Source: Enterococcus ureilyticus
Lineage (GTDB): Bacteria; Bacillota; Bacilli; Lactobacillales; Enterococcaceae
DNA length: 64,000 bases
Assembly: GCF_001730315.1 (NCBI RefSeq)
Contig: NZ_MIKC01000002.1
Coordinates: forward strand, 62,001 to 126,000
Direction of reading: 5' to 3'
Within the stretch, counting starts at the first letter, position 1; each line of letters begins with the position of its first letter. A model generated the notes under the pieces. The model was not told the DNA's origin and did not search any database. It worked only from the letters and a program-made list of their open reading frames with translations. Below, piece by piece: positions 7,426-15,569 of this stretch. A program made the position numbers and the translations under genes.

Positions 7426-9294
7426 ATGTCACTGCACTTATCAAAACGGGAAATAAAAATCTTGTTGCTGCTTTTGGATTTAGAAGAAAGTGTAACGACA
7501 AAGGAATTAGCTGAAACATTCAAAGTTAGTGTACGGACGATCAAATATGATTTAGATAATGTACGTGTTTGGTTCAAAGAGCAAAATGTTTTACTGCAGT
7601 CCCGCCGTAATAAAGGCATATGGTTGGAGATACCAGATTCAGAACGTTTGACCTTGAAAAATGAAATTATCGAAGTTGAACGATTCGAAACCTATCCCGA
7701 TCAAGAATTGCGAGTCAATCAATTGATTTTTCGCCTATTATTAGCATCGAAGTGTTTGACCTCACAAGAGTTGGCAGATGAGCTGCAAGTCAGTAGAAAT
7801 ACGATCATCAGTGACTTAGATCGAGTCGAAGAACAAATTCAGCTCTACAACTTGGCGTTAAAACGTCAGAGTCGTCAGGGATTTTCGATTACAGGGAATG
7901 AAAGCAAAATTCGCTTGTTGATGGAGTATATCACGCAAAAAGAAATAACTGAATATGATATCTATCAAATCATGAGCTATTTTGTCCAGTCTGGTCAGCA
8001 GAAGAAAATGCAAGAAGTTCATGTTGGAGTCAACACGATTTTTCAAAAAATTTATCAAATTGCCTTGAAAGAAATGACCCGTCTTTTAGATCCATCTTTG
8101 TTTGATCAATTCAACTATGCTGAAATTCTTTCGATCACATTACGAGTCGCCATCGCAGCGGCAAGAATGCAGCTCCATCATACTGTTGGTGGCTATAAGA
8201 TGTTGACCAATCAAAAAGTATTGGAGCAAAAACAGGAATTACCCTTTTTATTGATGAAACAAGTTTTTGATCATTATGACCTACCGCTTTTAGCAGATGA
8301 GTATTTTTATATTTATAGTGATGTATTTGTTGCGAATAATCAGCAGGATATTGTGGGACTAACAGAAGAGTTAATTAAAGATGTATCACAAGAGATTGAT
8401 TTTCCTTTTTATCGAGACCGCCAATTATTTACGAATCTGTTTGCCCATCTATCTCTGCGTTTGACTAAGAAACATCTATTTATAAATGAATATAATCCGT
8501 TTGTTGATGACATCAAAGCGAAGTATCCACAGTTATTTTCAGCGATCCAGCTTGCCAGTCAAAGTGATATCGTAGGTTCTGCCTTATTAATCAATGATTC
8601 ATTTATCGCCTATATTGCACTGCACTTTTTAGTGGCATATGAAAAAAATCTGCATGAGGTCAATGTAGTAAGAATCGTTTATGTATGTTCCACAGGCTTA
8701 GGTGTGACTAGTTTGATTGAACAAAAAATTCTTGAAGAAGTCTCTAATGTTGACATCGCAGGATTTGCTTCAGTTTTGAATGCAGTAGATGTAATAGAAG
8801 AAAAGAATCCAGACTTAGTTCTGAGTATTTTCCCAATCGAAATCTTGAATCGCCCGTTTGTTAAAGTTAACCCACTACCTACAGAAGCAGATCTTCATAG
8901 TATTCAAGAAGAAGTCAACAAAATTTTAATACACACGAAAAGCGGTAAAGTTCCTCGGCTGATTCCTCGTCAGCAGGTGAAAGAAAAACAAGGAATCGAA
9001 GCAGAAAGTCGCGATATTCTGGTTCGAACGTATGTGATCTATGAAGAGTTATTGAAAGCATTTGCTGACAAACTGACGCAAGAGTACAAAGAAGCGTTTT
9101 TATTACATGTCATGTTGATGGTCCATCGAATCACATTCGATGGTCAGTATGAAAACGAAGGAAACATTGTAAAAGAAACGTTGTTGGCGCAGCAAGTCTT
9201 AGTGGGAGAAATCGAGCAGATTTTTGCCAAAAACGATTTAATGGTTAATCAAGCAGAAATTACTGCTTTATTGAATTATATAAGAGAGGAGTAG
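7426..9294 (+). CDS. PTS-type transcriptional regulator (BglG/MtlR-like: HTH, PRDs, EIIB-like domain)
   Basis: A 622-residue regulator. Residues about 5-65 are a first HTH (TTKELAETFKVSVRTIKYDL), about 100-135 a second HTH-like unit (TSQELADELQVSRNTIISDL), and about 180-410 PRD domains with conserved histidines (HLSLRLTKKH). An EIIB-GAT-like domain follows, with VYVCSTGLGVTSLIEQ near 423-438, whose Cys is the candidate phosphocysteine. A final PRD-like part contains LLHVMLMVHRITFDG. There is no sigma-54 AAA+ domain, so it should be a DNA-binding activator of the MtlR/LicR kind, set by PTS phosphorylation. It lies five bases before a small PRD gene and is the natural regulator of the catabolic cluster. 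Confidence 0.87.
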   Translation: MSLHLSKREIKILLLLLDLEESVTTKELAETFKVSVRTIKYDLDNVRVWFKEQNVLLQSRRNKGIWLEIPDSERLTLKNEIIEVERFETYPDQELRVNQLIFRLLLASKCLTSQELADELQVSRNTIISDLDRVEEQIQLYNLALKRQSRQGFSITGNESKIRLLMEYITQKEITEYDIYQIMSYFVQSGQQKKMQEVHVGVNTIFQKIYQIALKEMTRLLDPSLFDQFNYAEILSITLRVAIAAARMQLHHTVGGYKMLTNQKVLEQKQELPFLLMKQVFDHYDLPLLADEYFYIYSDVFVANNQQDIVGLTEELIKDVSQEIDFPFYRDRQLFTNLFAHLSLRLTKKHLFINEYNPFVDDIKAKYPQLFSAIQLASQSDIVGSALLINDSFIAYIALHFLVAYEKNLHEVNVVRIVYVCSTGLGVTSLIEQKILEEVSNVDIAGFASVLNAVDVIEEKNPDLVLSIFPIEILNRPFVKVNPLPTEADLHSIQEEVNKILIHTKSGKVPRLIPRQQVKEKQGIEAESRDILVRTYVIYEELLKAFADKLTQEYKEAFLLHVMLMVHRITFDGQYENEGNIVKETLLAQQVLVGEIEQIFAKNDLMVNQAEITALLNYIREE

Positions 9295-9299
9295 TATGT

Positions 9300-9638
9300 A
9301 TGAAAATAAGTAACGAGGCACAAATAATAATTGATGAAAGTCCTAATAAAGTCGAATTAGAAGCGGCACTAGAAAAAATTAATGGGTTATTGAGGGCGCA
9401 AAAGATTCAACCAACTGAATTACAATGGACGATTTTGATCAATCATATAAATGAAATGATTAAAAGGTCTAAAGCAGGTGAAAAAATGGCTGTGGTCGAT
9501 CCAGCAATGTTTGAAGAAGTATCGAAAGAAGCGCTGAGGATGGCTGATAAAGTGGTTCAACTAATTGGCAATTTACCTCAAGATGAAATGTATGTATTAT
9601 CGATTCATTTTGAAGCCGCTAGACAAAATGAAGAATAG
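9300..9638 (+). CDS. Small stand-alone PRD-domain protein (EF_0829/AHA_3910 family)
   Basis: A 112-residue protein that looks like a single PRD helical domain (conserved LQWTILINHINEMIKR and MYVLSIHFEAA carry the two likely phospho-histidines). Families of this kind, named after E. faecalis EF_0829 and Aeromonas AHA_3910, are known only as members of one conserved gene cluster of unknown function. It starts five bases after the regulator gene and precedes the SFCGS gene by 81 bases, the last part of which holds AGGAGG. A solitary PRD could act as a phosphorylation-sensing partner for the large regulator or for the transporter; this is inference. Confidence 0.8.
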   Translation: MKISNEAQIIIDESPNKVELEAALEKINGLLRAQKIQPTELQWTILINHINEMIKRSKAGEKMAVVDPAMFEEVSKEALRMADKVVQLIGNLPQDEMYVLSIHFEAARQNEE

Positions 9639-9719
9639 AGAATAGACAGTGAACAAAAGAACTAAATTAAATTATCTAGCTTTTCAAGCTTATATTTTTA
9701 AAAATCAGGAGGAATTAAG

Positions 9720-10073
9720 ATGATAACAGTAGTAATCGCAGATCGTTTAGGTAAAGGGCAAAATGTTGCAAAAGGGGTAGAGTCAGCTGGAGGTAAAGCT
9801 ATTGTTGTTCCAGGAATGGGAGCAGATATGCGTTTAGGGGATGTCATGCAACTAGAAAATGCTGATTTAGGCATTTCATTTTGTGGTAGTGGTGGTGCAG
9901 GTGCTTTAACAGCAGCGACCAAGTATGGCTATAAAGAGCGGCATGGAATGCGCTCAATCGACGAAGGAGTAACGGCAATCAATGATGGTAAAACAGTTTT
10001 AGGTTTTGGTTTTATGGATCAAGAAGAATTGGGGAAACGAATTGTTGAAGCCTATATAAAAAAGAATGGCTAA
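9720..10073 (+). CDS. Glycine-rich SFCGS-family protein (EF_0830 family), candidate EIIB-like transporter component
   Basis: A 117-residue soluble protein. It begins like a small alpha/beta fold (ITVVIADRLGKGQNVAKGV) and has the family-defining motif ISFCGSGGAGALTA at about 57-70, a cysteine followed by a glycine-rich loop. The family is named for this motif and has no known function. The Cys-Gly-rich loop resembles the phosphocysteine loop of PTS EIIB proteins (CxxGxGTS), and the neighbours are PRD regulators and two multi-membrane proteins, so a phosphoryl-carrier role is plausible but inferred. AGGAGG lies seven to eight bases before the ATG. Confidence 0.82.
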   Translation: MITVVIADRLGKGQNVAKGVESAGGKAIVVPGMGADMRLGDVMQLENADLGISFCGSGGAGALTAATKYGYKERHGMRSIDEGVTAINDGKTVLGFGFMDQEELGKRIVEAYIKKNG

Positions 10074-10196
10074 TCATTAAAGCATAGCGCACAGAAAAAG
10101 AGGGGGAACTGAATAAGGAGTAGTGCAGTCATTATTTTCATTTGTTAAAACCGTGAAGAGAAACGATTCAGTTTTAAAACAAGAGGAGGAAAACCA

Positions 10197-10571
10197 ATGG
10201 GAAACGTAACGGCTAAAAAGCGTCAAGTTATTCAGGTTGAAGGTACAGGCAAAGAACAGAATCTAGCCTTTGCTAATGCATTGAACCAAATCCATAATCG
10301 TGTATTGAAGGAAAAAGATGATGTGATTGTTCGGATCGAGCCTGTAGCTATTCAAATTATCAAAGCAGAACAAGAAACCTATACAGAACGTTTTTTCTTT
10401 TTCTTTTTACCTCGAAAGCGAGCGGATTATCGTGTATTACTGAATGTCGAGGTAGAGATTACCTTGATTGAAATGGAGACGATTTCATTTGTAGAAAAAA
10501 AAGTTGCTGATCCAAATGGTCTTTCTATTCCTTTTGGGCAGAAAAAAAGAATACAGAAGGAGGCAAATTAA
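10197..10571 (+). CDS. DUF4312-family protein (EF_0831 family)
   Basis: A 124-residue soluble protein of a family of unknown function. It is predicted alpha/beta, with a basic, aromatic patch (ERFFFFFLPRKRADYRVLLN) near the middle and no membrane segment of full length. It is preceded by AGAGGAGG and stops directly before the DUF4311 gene (TAA then ATG), so it is coupled to the membrane component. Constant co-occurrence with DUF4310 and DUF4311 suggests that it is a subunit or assembly factor of the predicted transporter. Confidence 0.8.
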   Translation: MGNVTAKKRQVIQVEGTGKEQNLAFANALNQIHNRVLKEKDDVIVRIEPVAIQIIKAEQETYTERFFFFFLPRKRADYRVLLNVEVEITLIEMETISFVEKKVADPNGLSIPFGQKKRIQKEAN

Positions 10572-11354
10572 ATGGATGTTGTAGTCGTTTTACTCAAATC
10601 TTTATTGATTGGAGGATTAGTCGGGTTTGCAGCAGGAGCAGGAGCCGCGAGAATGTTTCATGCACCAAGTACGCAAGGTTTAGGTGCTTTTAGAACTTTA
10701 GGGGAAATGAACGCTTGTGAAGGAGATGCAGCCAGTCATTTTTCTTTTGGATTAGGCTTCTTCTTTAATGCGTGGGCTTCAACTGTTGGTGCGGGTGCAT
10801 TTACACAAGATGTAGATCATCGTGTGATTCCAAACTGGGCTGCTGCGGCTTTATTAGTCAAAAATAAAAATGTTGCTGAAACAATGCATAACCCTAAAAA
10901 AATGGGGATCTCCGGTGCAATTGTCGGAATGGTAGTGGTTGCTTTCTTGAATACGACAGCATCAGCAATTCCAGAATCACTACAGGTAACAGCGGTAGCT
11001 GTTTTAGTGCCAGCAGCAAATCTTTTGATCAACACTGTCATGCCTGTTTTATTCTGGCTAGCAGCAATCGATGCTGGTAAGCGTTCTGGTCTTTGGGCAA
11101 CAATATTCGGCGGTCTTGCGACGATGATTATGGGCAACGCAGTACCAGGAGTTGTTTTAGGAATTTTGATTGGAAAAGGTGTCGATGAAATCGGCTGGAA
11201 TAAAGTAACAAAAAGTATGATGGCAGCTGTTATTTTATTATTTGTATTTAGTGCATTTTTCCGTGGCTTCGATTTACAAATGATCGAAAGTTTCCGTTTA
11301 CAGATTCCAGGTTGGTTACAAAATATGCATGATGTTTTTAGTATCGGTAAATAA
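10572..11354 (+). CDS. DUF4311-family multi-spanning membrane protein (EF_0832/EF_0833-type), predicted permease
   Basis: A 260-residue, glycine- and alanine-rich integral membrane protein with about seven hydrophobic segments (for example VVLLKSLLIGGLVGFAAGAG at the N-terminus and AAVILLFVFSAFFRGF near 217-232). Conserved-looking polar loops include EMNACEGDAASHFSFG and GAFTQDVDHRVIPNW. The gene starts one base after the DUF4312 stop. The family is uncharacterised. With DUF4310 it probably makes the channel of a sugar-related importer, as EIIC and EIID do in mannose-type PTS, although no sequence similarity to these was recognised. Confidence 0.82.
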   Translation: MDVVVVLLKSLLIGGLVGFAAGAGAARMFHAPSTQGLGAFRTLGEMNACEGDAASHFSFGLGFFFNAWASTVGAGAFTQDVDHRVIPNWAAAALLVKNKNVAETMHNPKKMGISGAIVGMVVVAFLNTTASAIPESLQVTAVAVLVPAANLLINTVMPVLFWLAAIDAGKRSGLWATIFGGLATMIMGNAVPGVVLGILIGKGVDEIGWNKVTKSMMAAVILLFVFSAFFRGFDLQMIESFRLQIPGWLQNMHDVFSIGK

Positions 11355-11378
11355 GTAAATGGAAAGTGAGGAAGCAGG

Positions 11379-12041
11379 ATGGATGAAATAGTAGAGTTGG
11401 AAAAAAAGAATTTTTGGTTTGCTGATTGGTCATTTCCTATTTTAGTTGGGTTATTGTCAGCTGGTGTATTCGCTGGAACGCATATGTATATTGAACATGG
11501 TGTAGGGGCCTTTAATGAAGTAGCCATCGTAGCGATGTTGAAAGCAGGAATGGATGGCGGTTCATATGGTGCTGCCGCTGCCTTTGGTGCTAGTTTCTTG
11601 TTTGCTCGTATTTTGGAGGGGTCACTAGTTGGAATATTGGATATTGGTGGTGCGATTTTAACGGGTGTTGGAATTGGTGTTCCTGCGATTTTTTTAAGTA
11701 TGGATATTACAGCTCCAGTTGAAAATTTTAGTCTTTCATTATTAACAGGTATGCTACTTGGCTTAATCATTGGTGGTATTATTATCATGATTCGTAAATT
11801 TACCATTAATCAGTCAAATTCAACGTTTGGTGCAGATGTGATGATGGGGGCAGGGAATGCTTCTGGTCGTTTCTTAGGGCCATTGATTATTATTAGTGCA
11901 TGTGGCGCGTCTGCGCCAATAGGCATTGGCTCAATTATTGGTGCTGTAATTTTCTATGTTTGGAAAAAACCAATTGCTGGTGGTGCGATTTTAGGAGCGA
12001 TGATCTTTGGTGCACTATTTCCAGTAGATTTACCTAGTTAA
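11379..12041 (+). CDS. DUF4310-family multi-spanning membrane protein, predicted permease
   Basis: A 220-residue membrane protein with about six hydrophobic stretches and many small residues (GSYGAAAAFGASFLFAR, TGVGIGVPAIFLSM, GLIIGGIIIMI, GAILGAMIFGALFP). An N-terminal acidic cytoplasmic stretch (MDEIVELEKKNF) precedes the first segment. It follows DUF4311 by 24 bases behind GTGAGGAAGCAGG. Together the two membrane proteins, SFCGS and DUF4312 are the constant core of a locus that recurs in Firmicutes and Gamma-proteobacteria; the biochemical function is not established. Confidence 0.82.
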   Translation: MDEIVELEKKNFWFADWSFPILVGLLSAGVFAGTHMYIEHGVGAFNEVAIVAMLKAGMDGGSYGAAAAFGASFLFARILEGSLVGILDIGGAILTGVGIGVPAIFLSMDITAPVENFSLSLLTGMLLGLIIGGIIIMIRKFTINQSNSTFGADVMMGAGNASGRFLGPLIIISACGASAPIGIGSIIGAVIFYVWKKPIAGGAILGAMIFGALFPVDLPS

Positions 12042-12066
12042 AAAAAGGGCAAAATTGCACTTTTTC
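12041..12066 (+). terminator. Weak hairpin after DUF4310
   Basis: AAAAAG..GCA pairs with TGC..CTTTTT across a short loop, with one internal mismatch, followed by CTTTT. It may attenuate transcription between the transport and enzyme genes rather than stop it. Confidence 0.4.
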
Positions 12067-12069
12067 TTT

Positions 12070-12107
12070 TGAAAATCGTTTACATTATAATATTACCATG
12101 TTATTGT
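12070..12107 (+). promoter_or_regulatory. Internal promoter with an overlapping imperfect cre (CcpA) site
   Basis: TTTACA (12079-12084), a 17-base spacer and TATTGT (12102-12107) form a plausible promoter for the enzyme half of the cluster. The overlapping TGAAAATCGTTTACA (12070-12084) resembles a catabolite-response element with one extra base in the centre; its reverse strand has the perfect half TGTAAACG. CcpA control is therefore possible but the match is imperfect. Confidence 0.45.
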
Positions 12108-12121
12108 GAAGAGGAAATAAT

Positions 12122-12250
12122 TTGATTGTTGGCATTCTAATTGGACAACCATTATTCCTAGTGGGATCGGTCACTATTTTTTGCAGTTCAGTCATTTTAT
12201 GGAAGTATAGACATAAATTCGACTATCTAGAGCGGGGGAAAAGTGAATGA
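12122..12250 (+). CDS. 42-residue single-span membrane peptide, coupled to the DUF871 gene
   Basis: A short frame opened by TTG at 12122, with GAGGA at 12111-12115 six bases upstream. It encodes an N-terminal hydrophobic segment (about 2-25, MIVGILIGQPLFLVGSVTIF and onward), then a basic-acidic tail (KYRHKFDYLERGKSE). Its TGA overlaps the ATG of the next gene (ATGA), the classic sign of translational coupling. No family was recognised. It may be a small accessory subunit of the transporter or a leader peptide for the enzyme genes. The ribosome site, hydrophobicity pattern and stop-start overlap together make it better than chance. Confidence 0.6.
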   Translation: MIVGILIGQPLFLVGSVTIFCSSVILWKYRHKFDYLERGKSE

Positions 12251-13335
12251 AACGAGTATTAGGCGTATCCGTGTATCCGGATCACAGTGAGATAGAAAAA
12301 GATAAAGCCTATTTGAAAAAGGCTAGTGAATGTGGCTTTTCGCGAATCTTCATGAGTATGTTGGAAGTAACGCAAGGGAAAGAAGTTGTTAAGGAAAAGT
12401 TCAAGTCGTTGATTTCTTATGCAAAAAGTTTAGGCTATGAGACGATTTTAGATGTTGCACCAACTATTTTTGATGAACTACAGATTTCATACGATGATCT
12501 AACATTCTTTTATGAGATGGGTGCTGATGGGATTCGGTTAGATGTTGGATTTGATGGAAATAAAGAAGCTAGATTGACGTTTAATCCATTTGATTTAGCG
12601 ATTGAATTGAACATGAGTAATGATGTTGCTTATCTTGATACTATTTTGACCTATGAAGCAAATGTTCCATTTCTTTATGGTTGTCACAATTTTTATCCTC
12701 AGGAAGGAACAGCATTACCGTATGATTTCTTTGAGCGTTGTAGCGTTCGTTTTAAAAAACATGGGATTCGCACAGCAGCATTCATCAATTCCCAGGCAGG
12801 TAAAATTGGCCCTTGGGATGTCAACGATGGCTTACCTACGTTAGAGATGCATCGGCATTTACCTGTAGATATTCAAACAAAACACTTATTTGCAACAGGT
12901 CTGATTGATGATGTGATTATTGGGAATGCTTACGCATCAGATGAAGAATTAGAGTTACTAGGCAGTTTAAATCGTTATCAATTGGAATTAACAGTTGAGT
13001 TTACCAAAGAAGCCAGTGATGTTGAAAAAATAATCACATTAAAGGAGCAACACTTCCGTCGCGGCGATATCACAGATCAAGTCGTACGTTCAACAGAAGT
13101 TCGTAAAAAATATAACGATGACGCTAATCCTGCTCATGATAATACCAAAGAGTTTCAAATCGGAGATATTGTAATCGGAAATGATGCATTTGGGAAATAC
13201 AAAAATGAATTGCAAATTGTTCTACAACCGCATTCAGATGACCGTAAAAATAAAGTAGGTCAAATCACAGAAGAAGAATTGTTGTTGTTGGATTTTGTAA
13301 AGCCCTGGACAAAATTTAGATTTAAAGAAAAGTAG
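12247..13335 (+). CDS. DUF871/MupG-like TIM-barrel glycosidase
   Basis: A 362-residue protein. The N-terminal two thirds is a TIM barrel starting RVLGVSVYPDHSE, and the C-terminal third is the cyclophilin-like domain of this family (GDIVIGNDAFGKYKNELQIV). The characterised family member, MupG, is a cytoplasmic 6-phospho-N-acetylmuramidase that splits MurNAc-6P-GlcNAc. Barrel features include DGIRLDVGFDGN and YGCHNFYPQEGTALPYDFF. In this cluster it should hydrolyse a phosphorylated disaccharide imported by the DUF4310/4311 system. The exact substrate is unknown, and no MurQ etherase or MurNAc-type EIIC is next to it, so MurNAc-6P-GlcNAc need not be the substrate. Confidence 0.83.
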   Translation: MKRVLGVSVYPDHSEIEKDKAYLKKASECGFSRIFMSMLEVTQGKEVVKEKFKSLISYAKSLGYETILDVAPTIFDELQISYDDLTFFYEMGADGIRLDVGFDGNKEARLTFNPFDLAIELNMSNDVAYLDTILTYEANVPFLYGCHNFYPQEGTALPYDFFERCSVRFKKHGIRTAAFINSQAGKIGPWDVNDGLPTLEMHRHLPVDIQTKHLFATGLIDDVIIGNAYASDEELELLGSLNRYQLELTVEFTKEASDVEKIITLKEQHFRRGDITDQVVRSTEVRKKYNDDANPAHDNTKEFQIGDIVIGNDAFGKYKNELQIVLQPHSDDRKNKVGQITEEELLLLDFVKPWTKFRFKEK

Positions 13336-13343
13336 GGGATAAA

Positions 13344-14453
13344 ATGAGTTATGATTTGATCATTAAAAATGGGAAAACCATTACTGGTCAGCCCATAGAA
13401 ATAGCAATCAACGCTGGGGAAATCGTGAAAGTTGCAGATGAAATCAATGAAAAGGGTGAGGAATTGATCGAGTTAAACGGTGATGCGTATGTATCCGCTG
13501 GCTGGATTGATGATCATGTTCATTGTTTTGAAAAAATGACTCTTTACTATGATTTTCCAGATGAAATTGGTGTTAAAAAAGGTGTAACAACCGTCATAGA
13601 TGCTGGTACTACAGGGGCCGAGAATATCCATGAATTTTATGATTTAGTGAAAAAAGCGAAAACAAATGTATATGCCCTAGTGAATATCTCAAAATGGGGC
13701 ATTGTTGAACAAGATGAATTGGCTGATCTGAGTAAGGTTAAAGAGGAACTAGTTCATAAGGCATTAACTGAGATGCCAGATTTTGTTGTAGGGTTCAAAG
13801 CTCGTATGAGTAAAACGGTGATTGGGGACAACGGGATCAGGCCGTTAGAAATGGCGAAAAAAATTCAAAAAGCCAATAATGGATTACCATTAATGATACA
13901 TATTGGTTCAGCTCCGCCAAAGCTAGATGAAATTTTAGCCCATATGTCAAAAGGCGATATTTTAACTCATTGTTTCAATGGCAAACCAAATGGCATCTTA
14001 AACCAAGCAACTAGTCAAATCAAAGACTTTGCTTGGGCTGCTTACGATAAAGGGATTGTATTTGATATTGGTCATGGAACGGACAGCTTCAATTTTGAGG
14101 TTGCTGAAACGGCTTTAAAAGAAGGCATGAAAGCAACCTCGATCAGCACAGATATTTATATCCGCAATCGAGAAAAAGGTCCAGTTCATGATTTGTCAAC
14201 TACGATGGAAAAATTACGCGTGGTAGGCTATGATTGGCCTGAGATTATTGAAAAAGTTACATCAGTTCCAGCTGGAAATTTCCATTTTGAGACGAAAGGT
14301 CACTTAAAAGAAGGCTATGATGCTGATATTACGATTTTTACGATTGAAACAGGTCAAAAGACTTTAACTGATTCGAATGGATTTAAAAGAGAAGCAACAG
14401 AATTGATCAAACCTGTAAAAACCATTATTGGAGGAACAGTTTATGACAATTAA
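13344..14453 (+). CDS. Amidohydrolase/deacetylase-family metalloenzyme (EF_0837/AHA_3915 family)
   Basis: A 369-residue amidohydrolase-superfamily enzyme. Metal-site landmarks are DDHVHCF near 54-60 (HxH), a candidate bridging lysine in VGFKARMS, MIHIGSAP, THCFNG, and the strand-8 Asp in ISTDIY. It has a composite beta-sandwich at both ends, as in dihydroorotases and N-acetylglucosamine deacetylases. The orthologous group, named for EF_0837, has no proven substrate. Position between the DUF871 hydrolase and the ammonia lyase suggests that it removes an acyl group from an N-acyl amino-sugar acid, exposing the amine for DgaE. It overlaps the next gene by 11 bases. Confidence 0.84.
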   Translation: MSYDLIIKNGKTITGQPIEIAINAGEIVKVADEINEKGEELIELNGDAYVSAGWIDDHVHCFEKMTLYYDFPDEIGVKKGVTTVIDAGTTGAENIHEFYDLVKKAKTNVYALVNISKWGIVEQDELADLSKVKEELVHKALTEMPDFVVGFKARMSKTVIGDNGIRPLEMAKKIQKANNGLPLMIHIGSAPPKLDEILAHMSKGDILTHCFNGKPNGILNQATSQIKDFAWAAYDKGIVFDIGHGTDSFNFEVAETALKEGMKATSISTDIYIRNREKGPVHDLSTTMEKLRVVGYDWPEIIEKVTSVPAGNFHFETKGHLKEGYDADITIFTIETGQKTLTDSNGFKREATELIKPVKTIIGGTVYDN

Positions 14454-15537
14454 TTATGAAAAATTCAATTTAAAAGAAGTGATCAATGCATCGGGTAGAA
14501 TGACGATTTTAGGTGTGTCAAAAGTTTCTGAAACTGTTTTAGCTGCACAAAAATTTGGTGGAGAACATTTTTTTGAAATGAGCGAATTAAGTATTCAAAC
14601 TGGTGCGTATCTAGCACAATTATTAAAGGTTGAAGATGCCCAAATCGTTTCTTGTGCATCAGCGGGAATCGCTCAAAGTGTTGCCGCTTTGATTGGTGAA
14701 GGATCTGTTTATCATGCCTATCATCCTTATACTGATAAAATCGCAAAACGTGAAATTATTTTGCCAAAGGGCCATAATGTAGATTATGGGACACCGGTTG
14801 AAGTTATGGTGGAACAAGGTGGCGGACAAGTGATTGAAGCTGGTTACGCAAATATGTGTACACCGGAACATATTGAAATGATGATCACAGATCAGACTGC
14901 AGCCCTTTTGTATATCAAAAGTCACCACACAGTTCAAAAGAGTATGTTAAGTGTGGTAGAGGCTGCAATTGTAGCAAAAGCTCACAACATACCATTGATT
15001 GTTGATGCCGCAGCGGAAGAAGACTTAGTTAAATACAGCGAAGCAGGTGCTGATTTGGTAATCTATAGCGGTGCCAAAGCAATTGAAGGCCCGAGCGCTG
15101 GTTTAGTGATTGGCAAAAAACAATACATTGAATGGATCCGTCTGCAAGGTAAAGGGATTGGGCGTGCTATGAAGATTGGTAAAGATAATATTTTAGGATT
15201 TACACAAGCAGTGGAAGATTATGTGAACAATGGGAGTGAATCAGGGGCCCTGATGCAAGCTCGTTTAGCACCTTTTATTACAGCTTTGAACGCAATTCAA
15301 AATATTGAAGCTAAAATTGTCAAAGATGGTGCAGGGCGAGATATTTATCGTGCCAGTATTAAAGTCAAGGGTGCAAAATCAGCGAAAGAAGTCATTCAAG
15401 AATTAAGAGCTGAAAGTCCAGCAGTCTATACGCGTGAGTACCAAGCAAATAATGGAATTATTGAATTTGATATTCGTTCAGTAAATGAAGAAGAAATGAA
15501 TAAAATCGTAACCCGTTTAACAACGATCATGCATTAA
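14443..15537 (+). CDS. dgaE: DgaE-like PLP-dependent ammonia lyase (D-glucosaminate-6-phosphate type)
   Basis: A 364-residue SelA/DgaE-fold PLP enzyme. The likely Schiff-base lysine is in LVIYSGAKAIEGPSAG, and INASGRMTILGVS near the N-terminus is the DgaE/SelA opening motif (INAxGxxTxLG). DgaE eliminates ammonia from D-glucosaminate 6-phosphate to give 2-keto-3-deoxy-6-phosphogluconate. The ATG at 14443 follows GGAGG by eight bases, which favours it over a Met codon five codons upstream. Start and stop overlap with the amidohydrolase gene implies coupled translation, and the aldolase gene follows 32 bases after its stop. The substrate assignment is by family and context. Confidence 0.85.
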   Translation: MTINYEKFNLKEVINASGRMTILGVSKVSETVLAAQKFGGEHFFEMSELSIQTGAYLAQLLKVEDAQIVSCASAGIAQSVAALIGEGSVYHAYHPYTDKIAKREIILPKGHNVDYGTPVEVMVEQGGGQVIEAGYANMCTPEHIEMMITDQTAALLYIKSHHTVQKSMLSVVEAAIVAKAHNIPLIVDAAAEEDLVKYSEAGADLVIYSGAKAIEGPSAGLVIGKKQYIEWIRLQGKGIGRAMKIGKDNILGFTQAVEDYVNNGSESGALMQARLAPFITALNAIQNIEAKIVKDGAGRDIYRASIKVKGAKSAKEVIQELRAESPAVYTREYQANNGIIEFDIRSVNEEEMNKIVTRLTTIMH

Positions 15538-15569
15538 AAACTGTCATACTAAATTAGGAGTGAAACATT

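Noticed and set aside
10123-10208. A 28-codon GTG frame upstream of and overlapping the DUF4312 start
   Set aside because: GGAG is only a few bases from the GTG, the peptide has no clear feature, and the AGAGGAGG further down clearly serves DUF4312.
10817-11806. A 329-codon minus-strand frame opposite DUF4311 and DUF4310
   Set aside because: It is the mirror of Gly/Ala-rich membrane genes, is rich in Pro, Thr and Ile, has no ribosome site and crosses a gene junction.
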